DNA of 64,000 bases, from contig NC_077238.1 in the NCBI RefSeq assembly GCF_947179165.1, positions 37,437,793 to 37,501,792 of the forward strand. Reading direction: 5' to 3'. The notes under the pieces are model-generated. The model saw only the letters and a list, made by a program, of their open reading frames with translations, had not been told where the DNA came from and made no database searches. Origin of the DNA: Solanum dulcamara (Eukaryota; Streptophyta; Magnoliopsida; Solanales; Solanaceae). Made by a program: the position numbers and the translations under genes. Shown one piece after another: positions 48,824 through 60,310 of this stretch (the stretch's first letter is position 1; each line of letters opens with the position of its first letter).

Positions 48824-51799
48824 TGTCACAACACAACCCCATAGGCCATGACGGGTGCTCGAACTAGATACTCGTGTGTACCCTTGCTAACTATAAGTAA
48901 ACCTGTCTCTTATTTGAGTCATATCGTGCCAACAGGCAAGACAATATATAAGCCGACGAGGCTATCATAACATAAAGGCACAATTGTTCACACATACATA
49001 TACAACCCACATACATGTCTACAGACCTCTAAGAGTAAGAACAGTAACATAAGGCAGGACAGGGCCCCCGCCGTACTCGTAACCAACGAATATATACATC
49101 AAAGTTCAGTACCAAAATCAGGCTCCAGCACAATGGAGCATTTCTGGAACTCTGAGTGGGACTCCTATGCTGGCGGATTCCCAAACTGTGTACCTGTACC
49201 TGCGGGCATGGACGCAGCCCCCCAGAGAAGGAGGTCAGTACGACATATGTACTGAGTATGTAAAATATAATATAGCATAACTGGAAACATATCTGAAATA
49301 GCGAATCAGGGGATAACATATCATATTTAAAACCTGTACCTGTACCTTGTGAATTATAAAAACATGCACGCTCAAATTTTCAATATAGTCGGCCCTGTCA
49401 GGGGTCCGGTGAATCATATATGTAGTATCAGTATCATGCCCCGTGTCATCGTCACCTTATCACATCACATCATCATCACATATATATACATATTTACCCG
49501 ACTCTCTAGTGAGGGACTCCGTGAGTCATTTATGTCATTGCATTATCTTTTCCTCATATAGCATACCCGGCCCTTTGGTGAGGGACTCAGTGGATAATGC
49601 AGTGAACTGTGCACGATTACGTACCCGGCCCGGGACTTGGTGATAAAAGGGTTACAGTATACACGAGTAGAGTAGTGAGTAACCATATGCAATTTAAAAC
49701 ATTGTCCAAGACTCAATGAAATAGTAACGACGAATTGTTATTTGAAAATCAAGACGATAGTCATATCACTCATTCCTCAAATATTACTATTGATCAAATC
49801 AAAAGAGCCTCAAAAACCATAGGCATGAATCAAGACGATACAAAATAACTTATAAAAATCGAGGACATTAACTACCAGAGAATCTCTTAGAAGAGAAATC
49901 ATAAATCACCATCAAGACTTATGAATAGAATTACCCCCAAGGCTCATATTAATCCTTACTTAATTCTAAGCCATGCCGAAATAAAAAAGGGACGGCATTA
50001 CATACTCACTACCTTCACTCATATAGTTATCGTATACATATGTGCCGAGGAACGTACGGCCCGATCCTTAGATAGTAATATATGCCGAGGAACATTTTCC
50101 CCGATCCTTAGATAATAATATATATCATACTTGGCCCATCAAGGGACTCGGTACCATAAACATGTCATCATAACATCATAACTTATGTCAAAGACATATC
50201 AAGAGAAAAGAAGGATAGCTTTACTTACCTATGCCAAAACATGCTAAGAGAAAGAAGGAAGCTTCACATACTTACTACTCTTCATCGTATAGAAGCCTTG
50301 AGAGGCAATAACTCAATTAGTATAGGAATTCTACCATCGAGAAGTGAATAAGACTTATGAGTCGTACTTGGAGTTCTACGAATGGAATTATCCCCACATT
50401 TTGTATATCAATCACTTAAAGCTAAGACATGCCAAAAGAAGAAAAGGATAGCTTCACATATCTTTTTCGGGATTAATCTTGACCACGTTCGCCTCGTCGT
50501 CTCTCGAACCTATTTAACATGAAAGTAATACTAAGATTAATATCCTTTCACTTTCCAATATCCCACTCTCCAACCAAGTACTAATAGGAGTAATTTCCTT
50601 ATCCATTAAACTCGACTAGCTTGTTACTAGTTCCGATGCTACCAAAAATTTGGCAGCATTTCCCCTGTAACTTCAACATCCCCGAGATTTCAACTTGGAC
50701 AAAATATCAACAACCATACCAAAAAAAACAACCAGAAACATATTTACAATCAAATCATTTCAACCTTACATAATACAAGCTCCAAACAACTAGCCCCAAA
50801 CTACGATACAAAAATAGAGTTTCTAGTTTCCCTTTTGCAAAACCCTTAACCGTATGAAGAGGGGGTCGTGTGGCTGAAACCAGCATCTCCCCCATCTCCT
50901 TTAGAAAACTTTTAGGACCTGAAGCACACACCATACAACCAGAAGCCGCCTCCAAACATACAACGCCTCACTTCCACTATAATTTAACTATGACGACTTC
51001 AATTTAGATTGTTTCTTTCGCTGAGCATACCCACGATTTTTTTATACTTTCAGCAGTATACAAGGTACATAATACACTTCAAAACAAGGTAGGTAGTACA
51101 AAGGTACATAGTACAAGTTTAAAGGAAAAACCTTACCTTACCCGAAATTGGCCAAAACTAAACAAAAATTTGCCTCGGAACCCTCTTTAGCGTGCTGAAA
51201 GTTGCGGACTGCTTTCTATCCATTTTGGGCTGCACCAAGCCACGATTTTATACTATCAATACCTTCATATCATCGTGGTATACCCGAGATAATTAATTCA
51301 CAGAATGAAATCGGAGGCTTACCTTTTTTTTTCCCTTGGCCGAACCTATTCTTTCTCTAGCTTGAAGTTTCTTCTCTTCCTTTCTCTCTATAACTCTCTT
51401 GAAGAAAATGACTTATGGGATAAGGATGAGGGAAATAAGTCATAAAACATATATATAGGCCAATTAATTAATGGGCCAAGTTTCCAAGACTTGGGCCATT
51501 TCCTTGTGTTGGGCCTCTCTTGTTTTTCTTTTTTTTTTTCCAAGCCCAATCACTTAGTTCCTATTATTATTATCATTATTTGAGCCCAACAAAACCATAA
51601 GTCGTATTAGTAATTCACAAACTAGTTTCCAAAATTTTTAATTTTGCCCTCGGCCTTCTTCCGTATTTTCACACTAATATTTCCATGAACATCACACCGG
51701 TACTAATTAAAATGAATAAAATAATTCACAACCTTATTCCTTGCAAGCCAAAAATATTTTTTTCCTCTTTTCGCATGCGCAAAAGTGCGGGATATAACA
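48824..51799 (-). repeat. 3' LTR of element V
   Basis: 2,976 bp, minus strand, starting TGTTATATCCCGC at 51,799 and ending TTGTGACA at 48,824. It contains repeated blocks of the form GGCCCT...AGGGACTCGGTGA (49,390-49,640 and near 50,150) and a 40-bp tandem sub-repeat TGCCGAGGAAC...GATCCTTAGATA at 50,043 and 50,083. A TATA box lies at about 51,449-51,457. This LTR retains a ~0.39-kb stretch (about 50,095-50,485) lost from the 5' LTR. Confidence 0.92.
51449..51457 (-). promoter_or_regulatory. TATA box of element V 3' LTR
   Basis: Minus-strand TATATATAT is followed about 80 bases downstream by a purine/CT-rich block with AGAGAGAAAGGAAGAG, the usual surroundings of an LTR transcription start. 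The same sequence occurs in the 5' LTR near 57,814-57,823. Confidence 0.5.
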
Positions 51800-51815
51800 T
51801 CCTTCCCTCCTTTAG
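51800..51815 (-). other. Polypurine tract of element V
   Basis: The minus strand reads AAAGGAGGGAAGGA directly before TGTTATATCC of the 3' LTR, preceded by TTCGAGGACGAATGTTC, the common tail of chromovirus internal regions. This tract primes second-strand DNA synthesis in Gypsy elements. It is well preserved. Confidence 0.85.
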
Positions 51816-51869
51816 AACATTCGTCCTCGAATGTTAAATAAAACCTTCTTCAAAATCTTACACAGACTA

Positions 51870-52730
51870 TAGGGAAAATTCCTTTCTATCGCAATAACAT
51901 ATACTTTCATCCAAGAAATTAATATATAGAGTTCCAGGAGTGGGGGGTTACCTGTAGACATCGGGAATAGGTATGGATACTTGTGTTTCATTTCCTCTTC
52001 CGCTTCCCAGGTTATTTCTTCACGATGCTTATTCCGCCACAACACCTTGACAGAAGCTACGTCCTTAGTTCGCAACCTTTTTAATCTGCCGATCCCAGAT
52101 GGCAATAGGTTGCCCCTCGTAGGATAACTTTCCTTTCATGTGGACCTCACCCACCAAGAATATTCCGGGAGGGTCGCTTATCTATTCACGGGGCATTGAT
52201 CTGGGAAAACTGAATGTATTGCTTCGAATCGAATAGCAGGTCCAACTCATAGGTAGCTATATTTATTCTATTAATGACCTGAGAAGGACCCATGTATCCC
52301 CTTCTTGCCGACTCCAGGTTGTTAGTCAATAAGTTTTCCCTAAACAAGCTTTACTTCATCAATAGGTTGCTGGATCCCTTCTGGGCCTATCCATTAATCA
52401 AAGGGCGAAATGTTATACTAAGATCCACCTGTGTTCCCAATCCCTACCAGAATGATCTCCAGCGATTAGTTGTACGTTGAACTTCCCCGCCTGAGATAAT
52501 AGGTGTGGTAACCCCGTGAAATCTTATTGTTTCCTTGATATGCCATCTCGTATAACTCTTAGCTGAATATACCTTCCTAACTGGAAGAAAATGGGTTAGT
52601 TTTGTCAGCTTATCTACCATAACCCATATGAACTTATACTTCCGTAGAGTGCGAGGTCAGCCTACACTATAACTTACATTAACTGCCTTCTATTTCCGAG
52701 TCGGGATTCCCATCCCCCGTAACAGGCTAT
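51870..52730 (-). pseudogene. Integrase and chromodomain remnant of element V
   Basis: The chromodomain is clear on the minus strand: RLRTKDVASVKVLWRNKHRE and ITWEAEEEMKHKYPYLFPM (51,960-52,080). Before it lie GKKGIHGSFSGH and a worn HPVFHVS-type region (52,110-52,330). The core shows WVMVDKLTKLTHFLPVRKV (about 52,570-52,630), RFHGVTTPIIS, SFWxGLGTQVDLSITF (about 52,400-52,460). The catalytic SDRGAQF block reads SGGEVQ, so the second aspartate is lost. Many stops. The chromodomain would have guided insertion into heterochromatin. Confidence 0.78.
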
Positions 52731-55575
52731 CAAGACTCCGAGACTCCACTTCGTTTAAGCTATTATACAACTCCTCTTAATTTAGCCTGTAACACCTTAG
52801 GTATGCTATCTTGCTCTTTTACTCAGATCTTCTTTCCAATTTTATTATCAAACATTATGCTGTAATTCATACACAAGTGTGTGTAGGTACTTAGAGTAAT
52901 TCAGAAAATGCCCTAGCGTCTCTATACTATTGGCTTACCTCCTTTAGTCGAGGTCAGGGCTCCACTATGACTTTTGTCCTTAATACCGATTATATCTTAA
53001 TAGTTCTGCCCTGAACCATCTTACACTTTTCTTTAATAGTTTCTAAATATGGAAATCACATTGCTATTACCGACTTCTTTTTATCGAGAAATCACTTGAT
53101 CTTACCCGTAGTATGCCAATGTTAGTAAGCTGCACAACTATTCTTATGCCATTTGCACGAGGTGAATTCTAATTCATTTATAATCTTTTTTGTTCTTGGC
53201 TTACTCTGTTCTATATGTGTCACTGTACTAACACGCAATTAACAATCCCTTTTTGTCTTGCTTGTTTCATTTCCCTTTTTCATTTTCCAGGGGGTCACCC
53301 ATCCCAGTGCTACTCTCACCCAAGCACGCTTAACATCAGAGTTTTGACGGGATCCGGTGCGTTAGTGCAGGTATGATCGCGTCCATTCCTTATGGGGTCT
53401 CGTTTGAAGTTAAGCGTTCCTATTTACATACGATAGCGTTAGTTAATTTTCTCTTACGCTTGTACCTCTCTTGTCCACTTCCCCCCTTTTAGGGTGTACC
53501 CATGTCCTCCTCTGTTTCTTTTTAGCTATTCACGCGCGGATGATTCTATTCCAACATTTTAACATGCTGCACCATGTCTACATCTTCTGTTAGATCGTCC
53601 ATACGTCAGGTTGCTCTTATAAGAAACGCTAGCACAACCATAGGGTGCTTTGTTATTCGCCATATATCATATAAAATTTCACCTGATGGTTGGTACTCGA
53701 GTAACATCCGTAATGTAGCAGTGCATTCAAAGCCATATTCCATTCATCCCAATCAGTAATTAGCTCATGCCCATGATCGGTTCAAAATCTCCACTCGAGA
53801 GAACTTATACTTTGATGATTCGTGTTTCAACCTTCATCATAACATTATCCTGATTCCAGTGGATACCACTTATTCTTCTAATAACCTCGTAATGCAGCAG
53901 TTGTTCCGCAATCGACATTCCCTCTCCTTGCAGGATCTCACTAACCTCCAAAATGGAGTCACGTATGCCCAATACTTCTTTATGCCTCATGAGTTTTCAT
54001 CTGTGTCGTGCTTAAGGCTCACCTCTAATCCTGCTTCAAACCATATCAATTTCATTGTAGTAGTGGCCTTGTCTTATCACCTTTTTATCATACTGTACCT
54101 TTAGTTCGTAATTGTCTATTTCCCTATTCGTTCGATACCCATACTTAATTAATCACATCTATCTTGAGTGCCTCTCTTAGTAATCCTTTCACTCCTCTTG
54201 TCTATGTCCATTTGTTTTTGTGTACAAGGAGTTCCATGTTACTCCTATATCCTCCAAAACACGTTAGTTTTACATAACCTTCCTTTCTCGTTTTCAAAAC
54301 ATCTTTTGTTTATCTCTATCTGCTCTTAGTATACCAGTCATCTTTGGCATTCATCCTGTTTTGTCACTCATTTTCACTTTTGCTATCCCTTGACCTTTTA
54401 TTCTGAACTCTCCCTATAAAGTTGTGCAAATCCTTCTTATTCGTTTACTATTTTCCCTTCTATTCTTCATAAATCACATTGTATCCTTCCATTACTTCTT
54501 TCCTAGGCTTTCCTTACTCTCATAACGATCTTTGTTATATTCACATAGTATCCTATTCGCATTCAAGCCCATATTATAACACTGTTTAACCTTCTTCACG
54601 ATTCTTACTATGGGTTACTTACCCTTCTTAGTTAGTCTTATACTTAATGTCTCACCAGCTGTCTTATTAATACTTCACATCCGTCACAATCCTTCATTCG
54701 TTGTACTCTCGTCTTCATCATATTGTTATTTCTTTTAACTATAGCTTTTCATAGTCTATCCTTGTGTGCCAATTCAGTCGGTGCCTTAATATATCGTTCT
54801 ATTCAGATCTATCAGTCTTTTCTAAATCATCTCCCTAGGGTCACAAGTCTTTCCCAACTTCAGTTTACCATATCAATATCGACCTACTAGCTTCTATTTC
54901 CATTAATTCAGCAATTAACTTATTCCTCAAGGTCATCCATACTCATGGTTTAGCCAAATCTCATCTTTATTGTGGACACGACCTTTCAAGACATACTACA
55001 ACCCTGTATCTCATTCTCTTTTTATTTCTAGGAAAATTTGGGCAGAGTTTCCTCTATATTTCTTACTATCTGACACCTGCACACAGAAAATGCCAGCAAT
55101 GCCTCACAGGACCAACACATATATTCATATCATATCATATCGCAGCCACACAGGGCGCCCAATATCAACCACAGTATAAAATGAAGGACTTACCTCGTAT
55201 GTCCAACTCAAACTACACTCGTTACACTTTCCTGTCTACTTTTTCCTTCGATTTTCAACTTTATATTTCAATCATATTTCAATCTTCTTACCTTATCCAG
55301 CATGCCTCTTTCATGCCATTACTTACCTGTATACTCTGTAGATTCCAATGTCATTCATCACTTTTTTGTCTGTGGATGTCGTTCTTCAGCTGAAACCAAA
55401 GGTTAGTAAAAAAAAGGAATTTCATTTTCTATGGCTGGCGCTATCGCACGATCTAAGACAAGAAAGAAAGATAACATCCTAAATGCCCTTTAGCCTCCTG
55501 TTTATAGATGTGGTGCACAACACACCGATAAACAAGACTCTACTAGACACAGTCTTCAGACATTCCGAGGAAGAA
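52731..55575 (-). other. Noncoding interior of element V
   Basis: About 2.8 kb without any retroviral domain I can recognise, T/C-rich on the plus strand. The part next to the primer-binding site (55,440-55,575) reads on the minus strand as a leader (TGTCTAGTAGAGTCTTG, CAGGAGGCTAAAGGGCATTT) that normally precedes gag. No gag follows. A 5S rRNA-like segment lies at 53,288-53,384. The longest open frames are short (about 80 codons or fewer) and lack motifs. Confidence 0.6.
53288..53384 (-). pseudogene. 5S rRNA-like segment with Pol III control boxes
   Basis: The minus strand from 53,384 reads GCGATCATACCTGCACTAAC, then CACCGGATCCCGTCAAAACT, then AAGCGTGCTTGGGTGAGAG and GGGATGGGTGACCCCCTGG. Compared with plant 5S rRNA from memory it matches about the first 97 of 120 bases at close to 89%. 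Box A (AAGCGTGCTTGGG), the intermediate element (GAGTAG) and box C (GGATGGGTGACC) are all kept. The 3' ~23 bases are missing, so it cannot give a normal 5S rRNA. It lies in the same orientation as element V. 5S-bearing LTR elements of the Cassandra type are known, but I see no Cassandra LTR ends. Confidence 0.87.
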
Positions 55576-55590
55576 CCTCTTATATACCAT
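55576..55590 (-). other. Primer-binding site of element V
   Basis: The minus strand reads ATGGTATATAAGAGG three bases after the 5' LTR end. It keeps TGGTAT and AGAG of the TGGTATCAGAGC site for initiator tRNA-Met but is worn at several positions, which would weaken priming. Confidence 0.7.
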
Positions 55591-55593
55591 TTT

Positions 55594-58163
55594 TGTCACA
55601 ACCCAACCCCGTAGGCCATGACGGGTGCCCGAACTGGAAACTCGCGTGTACCTTTGCTAACTGTAAGTAAACCTGTCTCTTATTTGAGTCATAGCGTGCC
55701 AACAGGAAAGATAATATATAAGCCGATGAGGCTATCATAACATAAAGGCACAATTGTTCAGACATACATATACAACCCACATACATGTCTACAGACCTCT
55801 AAGAGTAAGAACAGTAACATAAGGCGGGATAGGGCCCCTGCCGTACCCGTAACCAACGAATATATACATCAAAGTTCAGTACCAAAATTAGGCTCCAGCA
55901 CAATGGAGCACTTCTGGACCGCTGAGTGGTACTCCTATGCTGGCGGATTCCCAAACTGTGTACCTATACCTGCGAGCATGGACGCAGCCCTCTGGAGAAG
56001 GGGGTCAGTACGACATATGTACTGAGTATGTAAAACATAATATAGCATCACTGGAAACATATCTGAAACAGCGAAGCAGGGGATAACATATCATATGCAA
56101 AACCTGTACCTGTACCCTGTGAATTATAAAAACATGCATGCTCAAATTTTCAATATAGCCGGCCCTGTCAGGGGTCCAGTGAATCATATATGTAGTATCA
56201 GTATCAGACCCCGTGCCATCGTCACCTTATCACATCACATCATCATCATATATATATATACATACGTACCCGGCCCTCTAGTGAGGGACTCGGTAAGTCA
56301 TTCATGTCATTGCATTATCTTTTCTTCATATAGCGTACCCGACACTTTGGTGAGGGACTCGGTGGATAATGCAGTGAACTGCGCATGATTACGTACCCGG
56401 CCCGACACTCGGTGATAGAAGGGTTACAGTATACAAAAGTAGAGTAGTGAGTAACCATATGCAATTTAAAACATTGTCCAAGACTCAATGAAGTAGTAAC
56501 GACGAATTGTTATTTGAAAATCAAGACGATAGTCATATCACTCATTCCTCAAATATTACTATTGATCATATCAAAAGAGCCTTAAAAACCATAGGCATGA
56601 ATCAAGACGATACAAAATAACTTATAAAAATCGAGGACATTAACTACCAGAGAATCTCTTAGAATAGAAATAGTAAATCACCCTCAAGACTTATGAATAG
56701 AATTACCCCCAAGGCTCATATTAATCCTTACTTAATTCTAAGCCATGCCGAAATAAAGAAGGGACGGCTTTACATACTCACTACCTTCACTCATATAGTT
56801 ATCGTATACATATGTGCCGAGGAACGTACGACCCGATCCTTAGATAGTAATATATGCCGAGGAACGTTCGCCCCATCGTCTCTCGAACCTATTTAAAATG
56901 AAAGTAATACTAAGATTAATATCATTTCACTTTCCAATATCCCACTCTCCAACCAAGTACTAATAGTAGTCATTTCCTTATCCATTACCCTCGACTAGCT
57001 TGTTACTAGTTCCGATGCTACAGAAAATCAGGCAGCATTTCCCCTGTAACTTCAACATCCCCGAGATTTCAACTCGGCCACAATATCAACAACCATACCA
57101 AAAACAACAACCAGAAATATATTTACAATCAAATCACTTCAACCTTACACAATACAAGCTCCAAACAACTAGCCCCAAACTACGATACAAAAATAGAGTT
57201 TCTAGTTTCCCTTTTGCAAAACCCTTAACCGTACGAAGAGGGGGGTCGTGTGGCTGAAACCAGAAGCTCCCCAAACTCCTTTGGAACACTTTTAGGCCCT
57301 GAAACACACACCATACAACCATCTGCAGCCTCCAAACATACAACGCCTCACTTCGACTATAATTTAACTACGACGACTTCAATTTAGATTGTTTCTTTTG
57401 CTGAGCATACCCATGATTTTTTTATACTTTCAGCAGTATAAAAGGTACATAATACACTTCAAAACAACCCCATAAAGTCCAAATTTAAAGGAGAAACCTT
57501 ACCTTATCCGAAATTGGCCAAAACTAGCCAAAATTGTGCCTCGGAACCCTCTTTAGCGTGCTGAAAGTTGCGGACTGCTTGCTGTCCGTTTTGGGATGCA
57601 CCAAGCCATGATTTTATACTATAATACCTCTATATCATCGTGGTATACCCTAGATAATTAATTCACGAAATGAAATCGGAGGCTTACCTTTTTTTTCCCC
57701 CTTGGCCGAACCTATTCTTTCTCTATCTTCAAGTTTCTTCTCTTCCTTTCTCTCTAGAACTCTCTTGAAGAAAATGACTTATGGGATAAGGATGAGGGAA
57801 ATAAGTCATAAAACATATATATAGGCCACTTAATTAATGGGCCAAGTTTCCAAGACTTGGGCCCTCTCCTTGTGTTGGGCCTCTCTTGTTTTTCTTTTTT
57901 TTCCCAAGCCCAATCACTTAGTTCCTATTATTATTATCATTATTTGAGCCCAACAAAGCCATAAGTCGTATTAGTAATTCACAAACTCGTTACTAAAATT
58001 TTCAATTTTGCCCTCGGCCTTCCTCCGTATTTTCACAATAATTTTTCCATGAACATCACACCGGTACTAATTAAAATGAATAAAATAATTCACAACCTTA
58101 TTCCTTGCAAGCCAAAAATATTTTTTTCCTCTTTCCGCATGCCCAAAAGTGCGGGATATAACA
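55594..58163 (-). repeat. 5' LTR of element V, with internal deletion
   Basis: 2,570 bp, collinear with the LTR at 48,824-51,799 apart from a missing ~0.39 kb near 56,866, where GGAACGTTCGCCCC joins the second TGCCGAGGAAC sub-repeat to CGTTCGCC. The GGCCCT...AGGGACTCGGTGA blocks recur at 56,160-56,410, and a TATA box lies near 57,814-57,823. Scattered substitutions separate the two LTRs. Confidence 0.92.
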
Positions 58164-59049
58164 CTATAATAAATAGAATTACAATGTTATTACATACATT
58201 TTAATATTAAAATTATCATAACTAGAGATGAAAAACTTTTGGAGTAAAGAATATGGGACCCGCTCTAGTTATTTCAAAACTGACTACGCGAAAAGGTTCT
58301 AAATACCTCCTTGAACTTGTGTTCTAAAGTAGACCACAATTAGGGTCTCAGAACAGTTCAAATGAACACATGCAAAAAAATTCTCAAATAAAGCTCAAAA
58401 ATGTATAAAGAGAGCAGCTTGCAGTGCGATTTTACCTCAAACAAAGCCTCCACACTAACTTCCAAACACTTCTATATATTTTTCTTGTAAAAACCCATAA
58501 TCTATCCTTTGAATAAAAAAAATAAGAGCTAAAATAAGAGAGTTTGTTCTTTAAAAAATTTTCATTTGAGTTGAATCGCATACGGTTTTATTTAAAAAAC
58601 CAGATGCTTTTGTTATTCGCGATCATGGAACCCTAGGATCACGATCATGAGTCAACAGAAACTTTCTCTTCTCGATCGCAGAGGGAATATCGCGATCGCG
58701 GAGATTCAATCAATGTGACACTTGTGATAGCAAAGGACCCCTCACGAACGCGAATTTCTTTGGGCTAAAGCTCCATGAATATGATCCCTAGGCTCGCAAA
58801 GGCAAAGGCTACTTATGGCAAGTACTATCACTAGCTGCAACTACTGGTTTTTGAAACGATCAAGTCTCCCATGTTGCTCTCGAGATTCATTCAGAATGTT
58901 GTGTGTGCAAATGAGATATGCAACCCTACTAAATTCAATATTTCAGACTCAATGGTGCATTTGAAATTCCTATACGAGGTCATTTTAATGAAATATGGGT
59001 CCCAACACCAGGTACCCTATTTAGCCAAATTCCACAATGGGCCTCAGGT
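58164..59049. other. Noncoding stretch before element VI, with GATCGC palindromes
   Basis: It begins with CTATA, the second target duplication of element V. Sequence to about 58,560 is A/T-rich and unassigned. Near 58,615-58,750 there are several GATC-centred motifs: TCGCGATCATGG, TCACGATCATGA, CTCGATCGCAG and a perfect 10-bp palindrome CGCGATCGCG at 58,691-58,700. Such motifs occur in LTRs of some plant Gypsy elements, so a 5' LTR or leader remnant is possible. No coding region until about 59,050. Confidence 0.45.
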
Positions 59050-60310
59050 TTAGATCAAAAGCTTGGGTGCTCTGATTTTCTTTGTCAAAAAAAAGGATGG
59101 TTCTCTTTGTATGTGTAATGATTATTTGCAATTGAACATGGTCATACATAAGAATAAGTATCCCATTCCAAAGATTGATAAATTATTCAATCAACTTCAA
59201 AGAGCAAGCCACTTTTCAAAGATCGACCTTCAATTGGGTTATCATCAACTCTGAGTAAGGGAATGTCACATCCCAAAGATGACCTTTAGAACTCGGTATG
59301 ATCACTTTGAATTTTTGCTTATGCCTTTTGGATTAATGAATACCCCCATAACTTTTATAGATTTGATGAGCAGGATGATCAATCAATACTTGGACATGTT
59401 TGTTATTGTCTTCATTGATGATATTTTGATATATTCTTGGATTGAGGAAAAATATGCCGAACATTTGAGGATAATTTTGCAAATTCTCAAGGACAGTCAA
59501 TTGTATGAAAAGTTTAGCAAATGAGAGTTCTTGTTAAGGTCAGTTGCATTCCCTGGTCATATTATTTTCGAAGAAGGAATTATGGTTCATCTAAAGAAGA
59601 TCAGAGCAGTTAAGAATAAGCCTATACTGTTGACTCCTTCTGATATTTGGAATTTCTTTGGCTTAGCCAGTTATTATAGACGGTTTGTGGAAGGTTTCTC
59701 TTTCATTAAATCTCCCTTGACTACTTTGACTAAAAAAAAAGTTAGTTCCAGTGGTCTGGGACATGTGAGACAAGCCTGCAAGATTTGAAGTATAGGCTTA
59801 CCTCCACTTCAGTGTTGACTTTATCAGAGGTTTCAATGGATTCATGGTATATTGTGATGCTTCACGAGTTGGTCTTGGTTGTGTGCTAAGTTATAGGTTA
59901 TGCTTTTGAAGTTGGCAGCAGTGGTATTTATTTTAAAGCTGTAGAGACACTATCTATATGGTGTCTATGTGGATATTTTCACCAATCATAAGAGTTTGAA
60001 ATATATAATCACTCAAAAGGACATGAACCTACAACAAAGGACATGGTTTGAGCACTTAAAGTATTATGATATGAGTGTTCTATACCATCCGGGTAATGCA
60101 ATTGTGGTTGCCGACACCCTTAGTAGATTGTCCATAAATAGTATTGCTTTTATTAAGGATGAGAAAAAAGAGCTAGTTCAGAATGTGCATAGATTATCCC
60201 ATTTGGGTGTTCGATTGGTTCATTCTAAAGATGGTGGTGTTATTGTGCAAAATTTGTTCCAAATCATCTCTTATGGTAGATATAAAGCAAAATAAGACAA
60301 TGATCCTGCT
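59050..60310 (+). pseudogene. Reverse transcriptase-RNase H remnant of element VI
   Basis: Motifs in order: [20 protein letters not shown] (59,085-59,145), [34 protein letters not shown] with TGA after it (about 59,252), [18 protein letters not shown], intact FIDDILIYS (59,411-59,437), FFGLASYYRRFVEGFSF (59,650-59,705). RNase H is badly worn (59,790-59,960), then VDIFTNHKSLKYIITQKD and VLYHPGNAIVVADTLSRLS (60,079-60,135) give the tether region. Stops at 59,522 and about 60,293. Confidence 0.85.

Larger units (their letters stand above)
48824..58163 (-). mobile_element. Structurally complete LTR retrotransposon (element V), chromovirus-derived, coding-poor
   Basis: Both LTRs are present in direct orientation (48,824-51,799 and 55,594-58,163) and end TGTTATATCCCGC...TTGTGACA on the minus strand. 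Perfect CTATA duplications flank the whole (48,819-48,823 and 58,164-58,168). A polypurine tract adjoins the 3' LTR and a worn tRNA-Met primer-binding site adjoins the 5' LTR. The 3.8-kb interior keeps only integrase and chromodomain traces; gag, protease and reverse transcriptase are not recognisable. It could be a deleted copy or a non-autonomous derivative moved by related elements. The LTRs differ by about 6% in a 220-bp stretch compared by eye. Confidence 0.93.

Noticed and set aside
53288..53384. Genuine 5S rRNA gene or array
   Set aside because: A single unit lacking the last ~23 bases with about 11 mismatches; no neighbouring units or spacer.
57134..57343. Similar minus-strand proteins at 50,755-50,955 and 57,134-57,343
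   Set aside because: They pair up only because they lie in the two LTRs of the same element; the frames have no motif and diverge freely.
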